Shown piece after piece: positions 1 through 5,312 of a stretch of 5,312 nt of DNA (its first letter is position 1; every line of letters begins with the position of its first letter). The position numbers and the translations under genes are program-made. The stretch comes from Bacteroidota bacterium (lineage in GTDB: Bacteria; Bacteroidota; Ignavibacteria; Ignavibacteriales; Ignavibacteriaceae): positions 1 through 5,312 of the forward strand of contig JAJYOQ010000306.1 of assembly GCA_021796135.1 (NCBI GenBank), written 5' to 3'. The notes under the pieces are model-generated. The model was given only the letters and a program-made list of their open reading frames with translations, did not search any database and was not told where the DNA came from.

Positions 1-801
1 TTTAAAGAAAAATTTTATGCGGCTTTTAAAAGATTAGAACAAACCCGCCCTACTGCAGTTAATCTTTTCTTCGCTCTCAAAGAAATGCAAAAAGTTTTTG
101 ATGAATTTCAAAATCATGAAAATTTGTATGATCTCCTTTTAGCTAAATCTAAAGAGATTCACCAAAATGACATTGACTTTTGTAATAGAATCGGAGAAAA
201 TGGAGCTCAAGTATTTACTAAGAAATCTAATGTTTTAACTCATTGCAATACCGGGAAATTAGCTACGGGCGGAAATGGTACGGCTTTTAATGTAATTTAT
301 GCCGCTCATAAATATGGTCTGGTTAATATTGTTTATGCTGATGAAACCCGCCCGCTCTTGCAGGGATTAAGACTTACTGCCTTTGAACTTGAAAAAAATA
401 AAATCCCTTTTAAGGTTCTTACCGATTCTATGGCTGCAGTTTTAATGCAGCAATCAAAAGTTGATATTGTTATTACCGGTGCGGATAGAATTGCATTAAA
501 CGGCGATTCCGCAAACAAAATAGGCACTTATAACCTTGCTGTTCTTTGCAATTTCCATAATATCCCTTTTTATATTGCAGCTCCGAGTACTACAATCGAT
601 AGGTCTATTCCTACAGGAGAAGATATTATCGTTGAGTACCGGAATAAAAATGAAATTTTAAAAATTAAAAATCAGCAAATTGCTCCGGAAAATTATGATG
701 TTTTCTCTCCTGCTTTTGATGTCACTCCTTCACACCTAATCACCGGAATTATCACTGAAAAAAGAGTAAACTTTTTCCCTTATAATTTTATTAATGAGTG
801 A
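1..801 (+). CDS. mtnA: 5-methylthioribose-1-phosphate isomerase, C-terminal part (left end cut by window)
   Basis: MtnA interconverts 5-methylthioribose-1-phosphate (an aldose phosphate) and 5-methylthioribulose-1-phosphate in the cytosolic methionine salvage pathway; it belongs to the eIF2B alpha/beta/delta-like isomerase fold. The reading frame is open from base 1, and the residues before the first ATG (position 85) include TRPTAVNL, an MtnA hallmark, so that ATG is internal. The visible 266 residues compare with about 340-350 for the family, so roughly 80 N-terminal residues, including the usual RGAPAIG region, lie outside. Visible landmarks: LTHCNTG with the catalytic Cys codon at 244-246; ADETRPLLQG; TGADRIALNGD with the catalytic Asp codon at 484-486; AAPSTTID; the IIVEYR block corresponding to the family's IPIEER region; and the FSPAFDVTP...ITGIITEK C-terminus. 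The glycine-rich segment reads TGGNGTAFN where many homologues have a GYGTALG-type sequence. The end overlaps recO by 8 bases. No other methionine salvage gene is visible. Confidence 0.95.
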   Translation, partial: FKEKFYAAFKRLEQTRPTAVNLFFALKEMQKVFDEFQNHENLYDLLLAKSKEIHQNDIDFCNRIGENGAQVFTKKSNVLTHCNTGKLATGGNGTAFNVIYAAHKYGLVNIVYADETRPLLQGLRLTAFELEKNKIPFKVLTDSMAAVLMQQSKVDIVITGADRIALNGDSANKIGTYNLAVLCNFHNIPFYIAAPSTTIDRSIPTGEDIIVEYRNKNEILKIKNQQIAPENYDVFSPAFDVTPSHLITGIITEKRVNFFPYNFINE

Positions 802-1531
802 AATCGTAAAAACTGAAGCCGTAGTTTTAAGTAAATTAAATTATGGCGATACTAGCTATATAACTTCTCTCTATACAAAAGACTTCGGCAAAATTTCTGC
901 AATTATTAAAGGCGCCCGTGGTCCCAAAGCTAAAATGGGACTTATGATTGATCCTCTTAATCATATATTCGTAGTAATTTATAAAAAAGATTCCCGCGAT
1001 CTTCAAATTATCTCTAGTGTTGACCTGCTTTCAAACTTTACCGGACTTAAGGATGATCTGGATAAACTCAAATATTCTCAGGCTATTCTTGAATTGGTTA
1101 AAAAATTAACTTCGGAGCATGAAGTTAATAAAAAATTATTCCTGGCTATTATTAGAATCTTTGATCTGATTAGTCTGTCTGATGAACCGCCGAATGTTTT
1201 GTTCGGTAGATTCTTATTGTTTTTTATTTCTGAACTGGGTTATAAAATTGATTTGGAAAAATGTAAGTCTTGCGGTAAATCAATTATCGATGAACCAAAT
1301 TTGGCATATAATTTCGAAATTGGTATTTTGTGTCACTCTTGTAATCAAGAAAAACGAGAAAATTCGATATTTAGTTCGGAACTTTTTAATTACCTGACTT
1401 GTCTAAAAAGCAGTAAAAAAATAAAAATCAGTAGTCAATTAGCGGATAAAGCTAACACATTTATGGAAAATTATTTGAAACATCATATTGCTGATTTTAA
1501 CGGAATTCAATCTTTACAAATTTTTAAATGA
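794..1531 (+). CDS. recO: DNA repair protein RecO
   Basis: RecO works with RecR (and RecF) to load RecA onto SSB-coated single-stranded DNA during gapped-DNA repair. The 245-residue product has the usual RecO length and layout. An N-terminal OB-fold starts with the typical EAVVLSKLNYGDTSYITSLYTKDFGKISAIIKGAR-like region (residues 8-42, given here in outline only: VVLS, YGDTS, FGKIS, KGAR). A helical middle follows, then a zinc-finger-like set of four cysteines, CxxC at residues 157/160 and CxxC at 180/183. That finger occurs in many but not all RecO proteins, and here all four cysteines are intact. The start ATG at 794 lies within the last codons of mtnA (8-base overlap). There is no Shine-Dalgarno-like sequence just upstream, which suggests translation coupled to mtnA. 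A later start would remove the conserved first strand. A small ORF in another frame inside the gene (1182-1397) is judged a shadow. Confidence 0.93.
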   Translation: MSEIVKTEAVVLSKLNYGDTSYITSLYTKDFGKISAIIKGARGPKAKMGLMIDPLNHIFVVIYKKDSRDLQIISSVDLLSNFTGLKDDLDKLKYSQAILELVKKLTSEHEVNKKLFLAIIRIFDLISLSDEPPNVLFGRFLLFFISELGYKIDLEKCKSCGKSIIDEPNLAYNFEIGILCHSCNQEKRENSIFSSELFNYLTCLKSSKKIKISSQLADKANTFMENYLKHHIADFNGIQSLQIFK

Positions 1532-1548
1532 GATACTTATTGCCATTT

Positions 1549-1554
1549 TATACT
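1549..1554 (+). promoter_or_regulatory. Possible -10 box for the HtrA-type protease gene
   Basis: TATACT, one base from the TATAAT consensus, lies in the 75-base gap between recO and the protease gene, and would give a leader of about 45 bases. No good -35 box sits 16-18 bases upstream (the stretch overlaps the recO stop codon), so the call rests on one hexamer in AT-rich DNA. HtrA-type genes are often stress-regulated; no recognisable alternative sigma or CpxR-type site is evident here. Confidence 0.25.
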
Positions 1555-1593
1555 ACTGCAGGTTCGCAGTTTAATTAATTTTTTTTCATTAAA

Positions 1594-1600
1594 CGGAGAA
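1594..1600 (+). promoter_or_regulatory. Ribosome binding site of the HtrA-type protease gene
   Basis: CGGAGAA with core GGAG at 1595-1598 stands 8 bases before the ATG at 1607. This is a well-placed Shine-Dalgarno sequence and fixes the start just ahead of the basic, then hydrophobic, N-terminus. Confidence 0.75.
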
Positions 1601-1606
1601 AATAAT

Positions 1607-3097
1607 ATGAAATCTAAAAGTTTTTGGAGTGCCTTCATTTTAATAATTGTAGGCGTTGTTTTCGGCGCTTTGCTTGTGTCCGGATTTAGTTTGGTAAGAC
1701 CAAGTTACGCTGATATAAGACTGGGAGCTATGAACCCTCCCGTTAATCTCGATGCCGATGCATCTTCTTTTAGCAAAGCCTTTATTGAAGTGGCTAAAAA
1801 TGTAACTCCTGAAATTGTCCAAATTACGGTTGTTGCAAAATCTGAAAATGATCCTCATGCGAATATGTTCCCATTCCAATTCTTTAATATGCCCCAATCT
1901 CAGGTTGAAGAAGGATCGGGTAGTGGTATAATTATTTCAACTGACGGCTATATCGTTACTAATTACCATGTTGTTAAAAATGCTACTTCGGTGAAAGTAA
2001 ATCTTTCCGATAAAAGAACTTATACCGCTAAAGTAGTCGGTACTGATCCTCTTACTGATATTGCTGTAATAAAAATAAATGCAAGTGATTTACCTGCTGC
2101 ATATCTCGGTGATTCAGACGGTCTTAAGGTAGGTCAATGGGTGATGGCAATTGGAAATCCTCTGGCTTTAACTTCTACTGTTACTGCCGGTATTGTTAGC
2201 GCATTGGGCAGGGGTCGTTTGGGCTTGATCAATAATAGCTATGGCATTGAAGATTATATCCAAACTGATGCTCCTATTAACCCGGGAAATAGCGGCGGCG
2301 CTTTGGTAGACCTTTCCGGCGCTGTTATTGGTATGAATGCCGCTATAGCTACTAGAGGTACTGATAGCTTTATTGGCTATGGATTTGCTATTCCTATTGA
2401 TTTGGTTAAATCTGTCGCTAAAGATTTAATTGCTCATGGAAAAGTTGACCGCGGTTATATCGGTGTCGAAATAGAAGATGTTGACGACGCTATGGCAAAA
2501 TCAATCGGATTATCTAAACCTGAAGGAGTTATGGTCTCCAAAATTGTTAAAGACGGCGCTGCCTCTAAAGAAGATATTAAACCCGGCGATGTTATCTTAA
2601 AAATTGACGGTAAAGATGTTAACAAAGCAAATGATTTGCAAAGCTATATCGCTTCTAAAAATGCCGGCACAAAAGTTCATCTTGATATATATAGAGACGG
2701 AAAAGATCTTCAACGTGATGTTACTCTAAAACCTAGAGATAATAGCAGCGAAACAACTAATGCATCGGATAATAGCTCTGGCAATGATAATGAATCTGAT
2801 AATTCCGTTGTTAAATTCGATAAACTCGGATTCTCAGTCAGAAATCTTACAAAAAGTGAAAAATCAGAATTTAAAATTGATAACGGTATTATGATCTCTA
2901 ATGTCGCTAATTACGGTACTGCCCAGGATCAGGGATTAATTCAAGGTGCGGTTATTGTCGAGGCGAATAAAGAAAAAATTAATAACGTTGAACAGTTTAA
3001 AAAATTAATCAACGATAAAAAAGGCGCTGCTATTTTACTTAAAGTGGTTGATGTAAAAGGGAATAGCCGTTTTGTCGGTATTGAAATTCCTAAGTAA
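1607..3097 (+). CDS. HtrA/DegP-type serine protease, Do family, two PDZ domains
   Basis: This is a 496-residue envelope protein-quality-control protease of family S1C, which degrades or chaperones misfolded exported proteins. The N-terminus is MKSK followed by a hydrophobic segment (residues about 6-30) and RPSYA-D, so it is either a membrane anchor or a signal peptide with possible cleavage after Ala35. The trypsin-like domain spans about 55-275 with a complete triad: His121 (VTNYHVV), Asp151 (PLTDIAV) and Ser229 (NPGNSGG); GSGSGIII precedes it. PDZ1 covers about 283-375, with the carboxylate-binding YIGV loop at 284-287 and KPGDVI at 325-330. A Ser/Asn/Asp-rich linker (about 378-400) leads to PDZ2 (about 403-494), where the usual PGD turn is replaced by IQGAVI. 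Length and order fit DegP/DegQ/MucD proteins; DegS-type proteins have only one PDZ. The sequence alone does not say which paralogue it is, so no symbol is given. A promoter-like -10 box precedes it and a strong terminator follows, so it may be monocistronic. Confidence 0.95.
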   Translation: MKSKSFWSAFILIIVGVVFGALLVSGFSLVRPSYADIRLGAMNPPVNLDADASSFSKAFIEVAKNVTPEIVQITVVAKSENDPHANMFPFQFFNMPQSQVEEGSGSGIIISTDGYIVTNYHVVKNATSVKVNLSDKRTYTAKVVGTDPLTDIAVIKINASDLPAAYLGDSDGLKVGQWVMAIGNPLALTSTVTAGIVSALGRGRLGLINNSYGIEDYIQTDAPINPGNSGGALVDLSGAVIGMNAAIATRGTDSFIGYGFAIPIDLVKSVAKDLIAHGKVDRGYIGVEIEDVDDAMAKSIGLSKPEGVMVSKIVKDGAASKEDIKPGDVILKIDGKDVNKANDLQSYIASKNAGTKVHLDIYRDGKDLQRDVTLKPRDNSSETTNASDNSSGNDNESDNSVVKFDKLGFSVRNLTKSEKSEFKIDNGIMISNVANYGTAQDQGLIQGAVIVEANKEKINNVEQFKKLINDKKGAAILLKVVDVKGNSRFVGIEIPK

Positions 3098-3117
3098 ATT
3101 AAATAAATTGTAATTAT

Positions 3118-3146
3118 AAACGCCCGATTATTCGGGCGTTTTTTTT
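3118..3146 (+). terminator. Rho-independent terminator after the HtrA-type protease gene
   Basis: A perfect GC-rich stem, ACGCCCGA (3120-3127) with TCGGGCGT (3132-3139), extended by A:T pairs at its base, closes on a TTAT loop (3128-3131). It runs straight into an eight-T tract (3139-3146). It lies 20 bases after the stop codon and ends the protease transcript before aroC. Confidence 0.93.
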
Positions 3147-3153
3147 ATATTTG
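3146..3153 (+). promoter_or_regulatory. Possible aroC promoter element, TAnnTTTG-type -7 / TATATT -10
   Basis: TATATTTG matches the Bacteroidota -7 consensus TAnnTTTG exactly, and its first six bases also resemble a general -10 box. It begins on the last T of the terminator and would start transcription about 15-20 bases before the aroC ATG. No TTTG or TTGACA -33/-35 partner is found at normal spacing, because that region is the terminator stem. An eight-base match with two free positions can occur by chance in AT-rich DNA. Confidence 0.3.
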
Positions 3154-3165
3154 CACTAAACTATT

Positions 3166-3169
3166 AGGA
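3166..3169 (+). promoter_or_regulatory. Ribosome binding site of aroC
   Basis: AGGA stands 7 bases before the ATG at 3177. It supports that start, which also gives the invariant short N-terminus leading to GESHG at residues 8-12. Confidence 0.6.
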
Positions 3170-3176
3170 TTATTAA

Positions 3177-4388
3177 ATGATAAGATTTCTTACTGCCGGT
3201 GAATCGCATGGAAAAGCTCTGACTACTATTGTCGACGGGTTTCCTTCTAATTTAAAAATTGAGAATGATTATATAAATTTTCATTTGAAAAGACGTCAGG
3301 CGGGCTACGGCAGAGGCTTAAGAATGAAGATTGAAACCGATACTGCGGAAATATTGTCTGGTATCAGATTTCAAAAAACTTTGGGCTCTCCCATCTCTAT
3401 GCTGATTAAAAATAAGGATTGGGAAAACTGGACTGATATTATGACCGCAGATAAGAAAAAATCTGCAGTCGAAAAAATTACTATCCCGCGGCCGGGTCAC
3501 GCTGACTTGGTTGGTGTTACAAAATATAATTTTAATGATATCAGAAATTCTATCGAAAGATCCAGCGCTAGGGAAACAGCTGCCAGAGTCGCCGCTTCTT
3601 CTATTGCAAGAAGATTTCTTGAGGAGTTCGGTATTTCTATTGGCAGTTTCGTCGAAAGTATCGGCGGTATCTTTCCTAAAGATAATTTTTCTAAAAAGCT
3701 TTTTGATAATGACTTGCCTGCTGATTTTAAAGGATGGTCAATTTCGGAAAATGCCGATAAAAGCGAGGTAAGAGTCTTTGATGCCGAGCATGAAAAACAA
3801 ATTATAAACAAGATAAAAATAGCTAAGAAAAAGGGAGATACGCTAGGAGGAACCTTTTTTGTGGTTGTTACCGGTCTTCCGGTAGGAATAGGTAGCTTCG
3901 TAAATTATGACACAAAACTTGATGCCGAATTGGCTCATTCTATTATGTCAATAAATGCCGTTAAAGCAGTATCAATCGGTACCGGCTTTGACGCTGCAAA
4001 AAAATTTGGTTCCGAGTCTCATGACGAAATAATTAAGAGCAAAGGAATTGTTTCACGTAAAACAAACCGCGCCGGCGGTATCGAAGGGGGAACTTCTACG
4101 GGATTGCCGGTCATTATTCATGCTGCTATGAAACCTATCGCTACTTTGATGAGCCCTATCGAAAGCATTGACTTGAAAAATATGAAACCTGTTGATGCTC
4201 GTAGAGAAAGAAGCGATTTTGTCGCTGTCCCTGCCTGTGCTGTTATCGCCGAATCTATGGCTGCCTGGAGCATTGCTAAATTATTCTTGGAAAAATTCGG
4301 CGGCGATTCTATTGAAGAAACAAAAGATAATTATAATTCTTACACTCAAAAAATGTATAAACGTCTTGAAAGAAATTTCAAAGGGTAA
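3177..4388 (+). CDS. aroC: Chorismate synthase
   Basis: AroC converts 5-enolpyruvylshikimate-3-phosphate to chorismate, the seventh and last step of the common aromatic pathway, using reduced FMN that is not consumed overall. The 403-residue product carries the family signatures: AGESHG (7-12, active-site His11), RRQAGYGRG (39-47), PRPGHAD (104-110, second active-site His108), RSSARETAARVAA (128-140), RAGGIEGGTSTGLP (298-311) and RRERSDFVAVPA (342-353, with the conserved Asp347). The insert around DWENWTDIM (81-89) and the overall length match the longer subtype seen in B. subtilis-like and many FCB proteins, as opposed to the ~360-residue E. coli type. The family includes bifunctional enzymes with their own flavin reductase, mainly in fungi; nothing here shows such a domain. 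The MBL gene follows 6 bases after the stop in the same frame, so the two are probably co-transcribed. No other shikimate-pathway gene is visible. Confidence 0.97.
   Translation: MIRFLTAGESHGKALTTIVDGFPSNLKIENDYINFHLKRRQAGYGRGLRMKIETDTAEILSGIRFQKTLGSPISMLIKNKDWENWTDIMTADKKKSAVEKITIPRPGHADLVGVTKYNFNDIRNSIERSSARETAARVAASSIARRFLEEFGISIGSFVESIGGIFPKDNFSKKLFDNDLPADFKGWSISENADKSEVRVFDAEHEKQIINKIKIAKKKGDTLGGTFFVVVTGLPVGIGSFVNYDTKLDAELAHSIMSINAVKAVSIGTGFDAAKKFGSESHDEIIKSKGIVSRKTNRAGGIEGGTSTGLPVIIHAAMKPIATLMSPIESIDLKNMKPVDARRERSDFVAVPACAVIAESMAAWSIAKLFLEKFGGDSIEETKDNYNSYTQKMYKRLERNFKG
4380..4385 (+). promoter_or_regulatory. Ribosome binding site of the MBL hydrolase gene, inside the aroC end
   Basis: AAAGGG in the last sense codons of aroC lies 9 bases before the ATG at 4395. 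This is the only purine-rich site at suitable distance, and its position inside aroC fits tight coupling of the two genes. Confidence 0.5.
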
Positions 4389-4394
4389 TATCTG

Positions 4395-5033
4395 ATGCTT
4401 GTAGTCAAAAAGTTTACTTTTAATTTATTTTCTGAGAATACTTATGTCGTCTGGGATGAAGAAACCCTGGAAGGCATAATAATAGATCCGGGATGCTATG
4501 ACAAAAATGAAGAAGATAAATTAGCCGCATATATAAAAGAGTTTTCAATATCTCCGAAATATTTAATCAATACACATTGTCATATTGACCATATCCTCGG
4601 TAATAAATTTGTCAAAGATATGTATAATCCCGTATTTCTAATTCCGGAAAAAGATTTACCTTTGATTCAAAGAGCCGATACACAAGGTGCGGCATTTGGT
4701 ATTAAGATTAAAGAGCAGCCGGTCTCTGATGGATTTATCTCAGAAGAAAAATCTCTTTTTATAGGAAATTCCGAAATAACATTCCTGTTTACGCCCGGAC
4801 ATACACCGGGAGAATTTTGTGTCTATTTTAAAAATGAAGAATTCTGCTTCACTGGTGACGTCCTCTTCCAAAACAGTATCGGAAGAACTGATCTATGGAA
4901 TGCCGACTACGATACCTTAATCAATTCTATAAATCAAAAACTCTTAATCCTTCCCCCGGAAACATTGATTTATCCGGGACACGGCGATAGCAGCCGTATC
5001 GGAATCGAAAAAACGCAGAACCCATTTTTGTAA
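4395..5033 (+). CDS. MBL-fold metallo-hydrolase, glyoxalase II-like
   Basis: This is a cytosolic metallo-beta-lactamase-fold hydrolase of 212 residues with no signal peptide. The dinuclear metal site appears complete: THCHIDH at 60-66 (His61, His63, Asp65, His66), His136 in TPGHTPG, Asp155 in FTGD and His196 in PGHG. This pattern is that of the short glyoxalase II/YcbL-like group (hydroxyacylglutathione hydrolase family). It lacks the C-terminal glutathione-binding helical domain of full-length GloB (about 250 residues). It also has no rhodanese domain as found in some persulfide dioxygenases. The substrate cannot be read from sequence; thiolester hydrolysis is possible. The IGRTDL block (162-167) and the C-terminal NPFL resemble Bacteroidota homologues I know. 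The start at 4395 is 6 bases after aroC and in its frame; upstream in-frame extension is blocked by the aroC TAA stop. No strong terminator follows. Confidence 0.9.
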   Translation: MLVVKKFTFNLFSENTYVVWDEETLEGIIIDPGCYDKNEEDKLAAYIKEFSISPKYLINTHCHIDHILGNKFVKDMYNPVFLIPEKDLPLIQRADTQGAAFGIKIKEQPVSDGFISEEKSLFIGNSEITFLFTPGHTPGEFCVYFKNEEFCFTGDVLFQNSIGRTDLWNADYDTLINSINQKLLILPPETLIYPGHGDSSRIGIEKTQNPFL

Positions 5034-5061
5034 AGCAAAGACCAAAATTGCTTCTTATACT

Positions 5062-5084
5062 ATTAGTTTCTGTATCGTACTAAT
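5062..5084. repeat. Inverted repeat ATTAGT / ACTAAT
   Basis: ATTAGT (5062-5067) and ACTAAT (5079-5084) are perfect inverse copies 11 bases apart, ending 8 bases before the TTGACT promoter-like box. A second GCTAAT follows at 5085-5090. The geometry could be an operator or activator site for the downstream promoter, or a weak hairpin. There is no T-run after it, so it is not a terminator. AT-rich DNA makes chance possible. Confidence 0.35.
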
Positions 5085-5092
5085 GCTAATTA

Positions 5093-5121
5093 TTGACTTA
5101 TAGCTATTTTTAGCCTATTTT
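5093..5121 (+). promoter_or_regulatory. Promoter-like pair TTGACT-N17-TATTTT
   Basis: TTGACT (5093-5098) matches the sigma70 -35 box at 5 of 6 positions. It is followed after exactly 17 bases by TATTTT (5116-5121), 4 of 6 to the -10 box. A better -10-like hexamer, TATAAA (5123-5128), sits too far (24 bases) for this -35. Transcription would begin about 35 bases before the 40-codon ORF. Confidence 0.4.
5101..5121. repeat. Imperfect tandem repeat TAGCTATTTT / TAGCCTATTTT
   Basis: Two adjacent copies of a 10-11 base unit, differing by one inserted C, fill the spacer and -10 part of the promoter-like region. It could be a tandem half-site for a regulator or simple slippage in AT-rich DNA. Confidence 0.35.
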
Positions 5122-5138
5122 CTATAAAAGGATCTATT

Positions 5139-5150
5139 ATTAAATTTAAT
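5139..5150. repeat. 12-base perfect palindrome before the small ORF
   Basis: ATTAAATTTAAT reads the same on both strands and lies directly before the AGGGAG ribosome binding site, where a bound dimeric regulator could block transcription or translation. It is all A/T, so its information content is low. Confidence 0.3.
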
Positions 5151-5163
5151 TTAGGGAGTAAAT

Positions 5164-5286
5164 ATGTTTAATTATGGTAAAAGTTTCTATCCTGTTTTAT
5201 TCTACAAGCCAAATAAGGTATCTTCCTTTCAAATATTTTTCATTAAAGCTTTTCCAAATAATAAAATATTAGAACTTATAAAATAA
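5164..5286 (+). CDS. Hypothetical 40-residue protein
   Basis: An ATG at 5164 opens a 40-codon frame beginning MFNYGKSFYP and ending KILELIK before TAA. I do not recognise it. Support is contextual: AGGGAG (5153-5158) stands 5 bases before the ATG, and a promoter-like TTGACT/TATTTT pair lies upstream. The product is basic (six Lys against one Glu) and rich in Phe/Tyr/Ile/Asn. It has a moderately hydrophobic middle (about residues 20-30, SSFQIFFIKAF) that is too short for a clear membrane span. No cysteine and no domain motif are seen. It could be a small real protein, a leader peptide for a gene to the right, the remnant of a longer gene, or chance in AT-rich sequence. A G-run follows 6 bases after the stop. 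Confidence 0.4.
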   Translation: MFNYGKSFYPVLFYKPNKVSSFQIFFIKAFPNNKILELIK

Positions 5287-5292
5287 TTTTCA

Positions 5293-5297
5293 GGGGG
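5293..5297 (+). promoter_or_regulatory. G-run, possible ribosome binding site of a gene starting at or beyond the right edge
   Basis: CAGGGGGTAC stands out in otherwise A/T-rich sequence right after the small ORF. No ATG follows within the last 15 bases. A TTG at 5302 is followed at once by TAA; a TTG at 5309 or a start beyond 5312 cannot be judged. Confidence 0.25.
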
Positions 5298-5312
5298 TAC
5301 TTTGTAATTTGT

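Noticed and set aside
85..87. ATG as the start of mtnA
   Set aside because: The frame stays open to base 1 and encodes the conserved TRPTAVNL segment upstream, so this Met is internal and the true start is outside the window.
333..527. A 64-codon open frame on the minus strand inside mtnA
   Set aside because: It is opposite the conserved MtnA catalytic region and has no signals of its own.
1182..1397. A 71-codon frame on the + strand inside recO, and similar frames inside aroC (3511-3771, 4192-4395)
   Set aside because: They are out-of-frame shadows of well-supported genes, with no family features in their products.
1555..1586. ACTGC/GCAGT hairpin followed by a run of eight T after recO, as a terminator
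   Set aside because: The stem is only 5 bp with a 6-base loop, and the T-run starts 9 bases after the stem, too far for a rho-independent terminator.
3497..3811. A 104-codon open frame on the minus strand inside aroC
   Set aside because: It lies wholly antisense to an unmistakable chorismate synthase, its product has no recognisable motif, and such frames are common opposite coding sequence.
5033..5053. AAGCAA/TTGCTT hairpin after the MBL gene, as a terminator
   Set aside because: The stem is a 6-bp, AT-rich pairing with a 9-base loop and no T-run behind it. It may be a weak hairpin but does not support a terminator call.
5034..5312. tRNA, riboswitch, CRISPR or insertion-sequence end in the AT-rich tail
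   Set aside because: I found no cloverleaf, no TTCGANTC-like arm, no regularly spaced repeats, no terminal inverted repeat with target duplication and no known riboswitch core.

Overview
The window is a gene-dense, AT-rich stretch of bacterial chromosome with every gene on the + strand. Five protein-coding genes can be named at family level: the C-terminal part of mtnA (5-methylthioribose-1-phosphate isomerase, cut by the left edge), recO (recombination mediator), an HtrA/DegP-type periplasmic serine protease, aroC (chorismate synthase) and an MBL-fold (glyoxalase II-like) metallo-hydrolase. After them comes a 279-base AT-rich tail holding one unrecognised 40-codon ORF with a good ribosome binding site and promoter-like sequence.

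The genome uses the standard bacterial code, favours A/T-ending codons, and belongs to a cell with a periplasm or exported compartment (membrane-anchored or secreted HtrA with two PDZ domains). The MBL protein, with its THCHIDH motif, IGRTDL block and NPFL C-terminus, looks like homologues I know from Bacteroidota and relatives. The general look suggests a low-GC member of the FCB group (Bacteroidota, Ignavibacteriota or a neighbouring lineage). This is an inference from memory of family sequences and not a firm placement.

Layout. Positions 1-1531 hold mtnA and recO, overlapping by 8 bases and presumably co-transcribed. Positions 1532-1606 form a short gap with a possible -10 box and the ribosome binding site of the protease gene. 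The protease (1607-3097) ends in a strong rho-independent terminator (3118-3146), so it looks like the end of a transcript and possibly a unit of its own. aroC (3177-4388) and the MBL gene (4395-5033) lie 6 bases apart in the same frame and look like a two-gene operon. Positions 5034-5312 hold small inverted repeats, a TTGACT/TATTTT promoter-like pair, a 12-base palindrome, the 40-codon ORF, and at the right edge a G-run that could serve a gene beginning outside the window.

The genes do not form one pathway: methionine salvage, recombinational repair, envelope protein quality control, the last shared step of aromatic amino acid synthesis and a thiolester/metal hydrolase. This reads as ordinary core-genome housekeeping. 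I see no mobile element, CRISPR array, RNA gene or clear new system. The least explained part is the tail after 5033.
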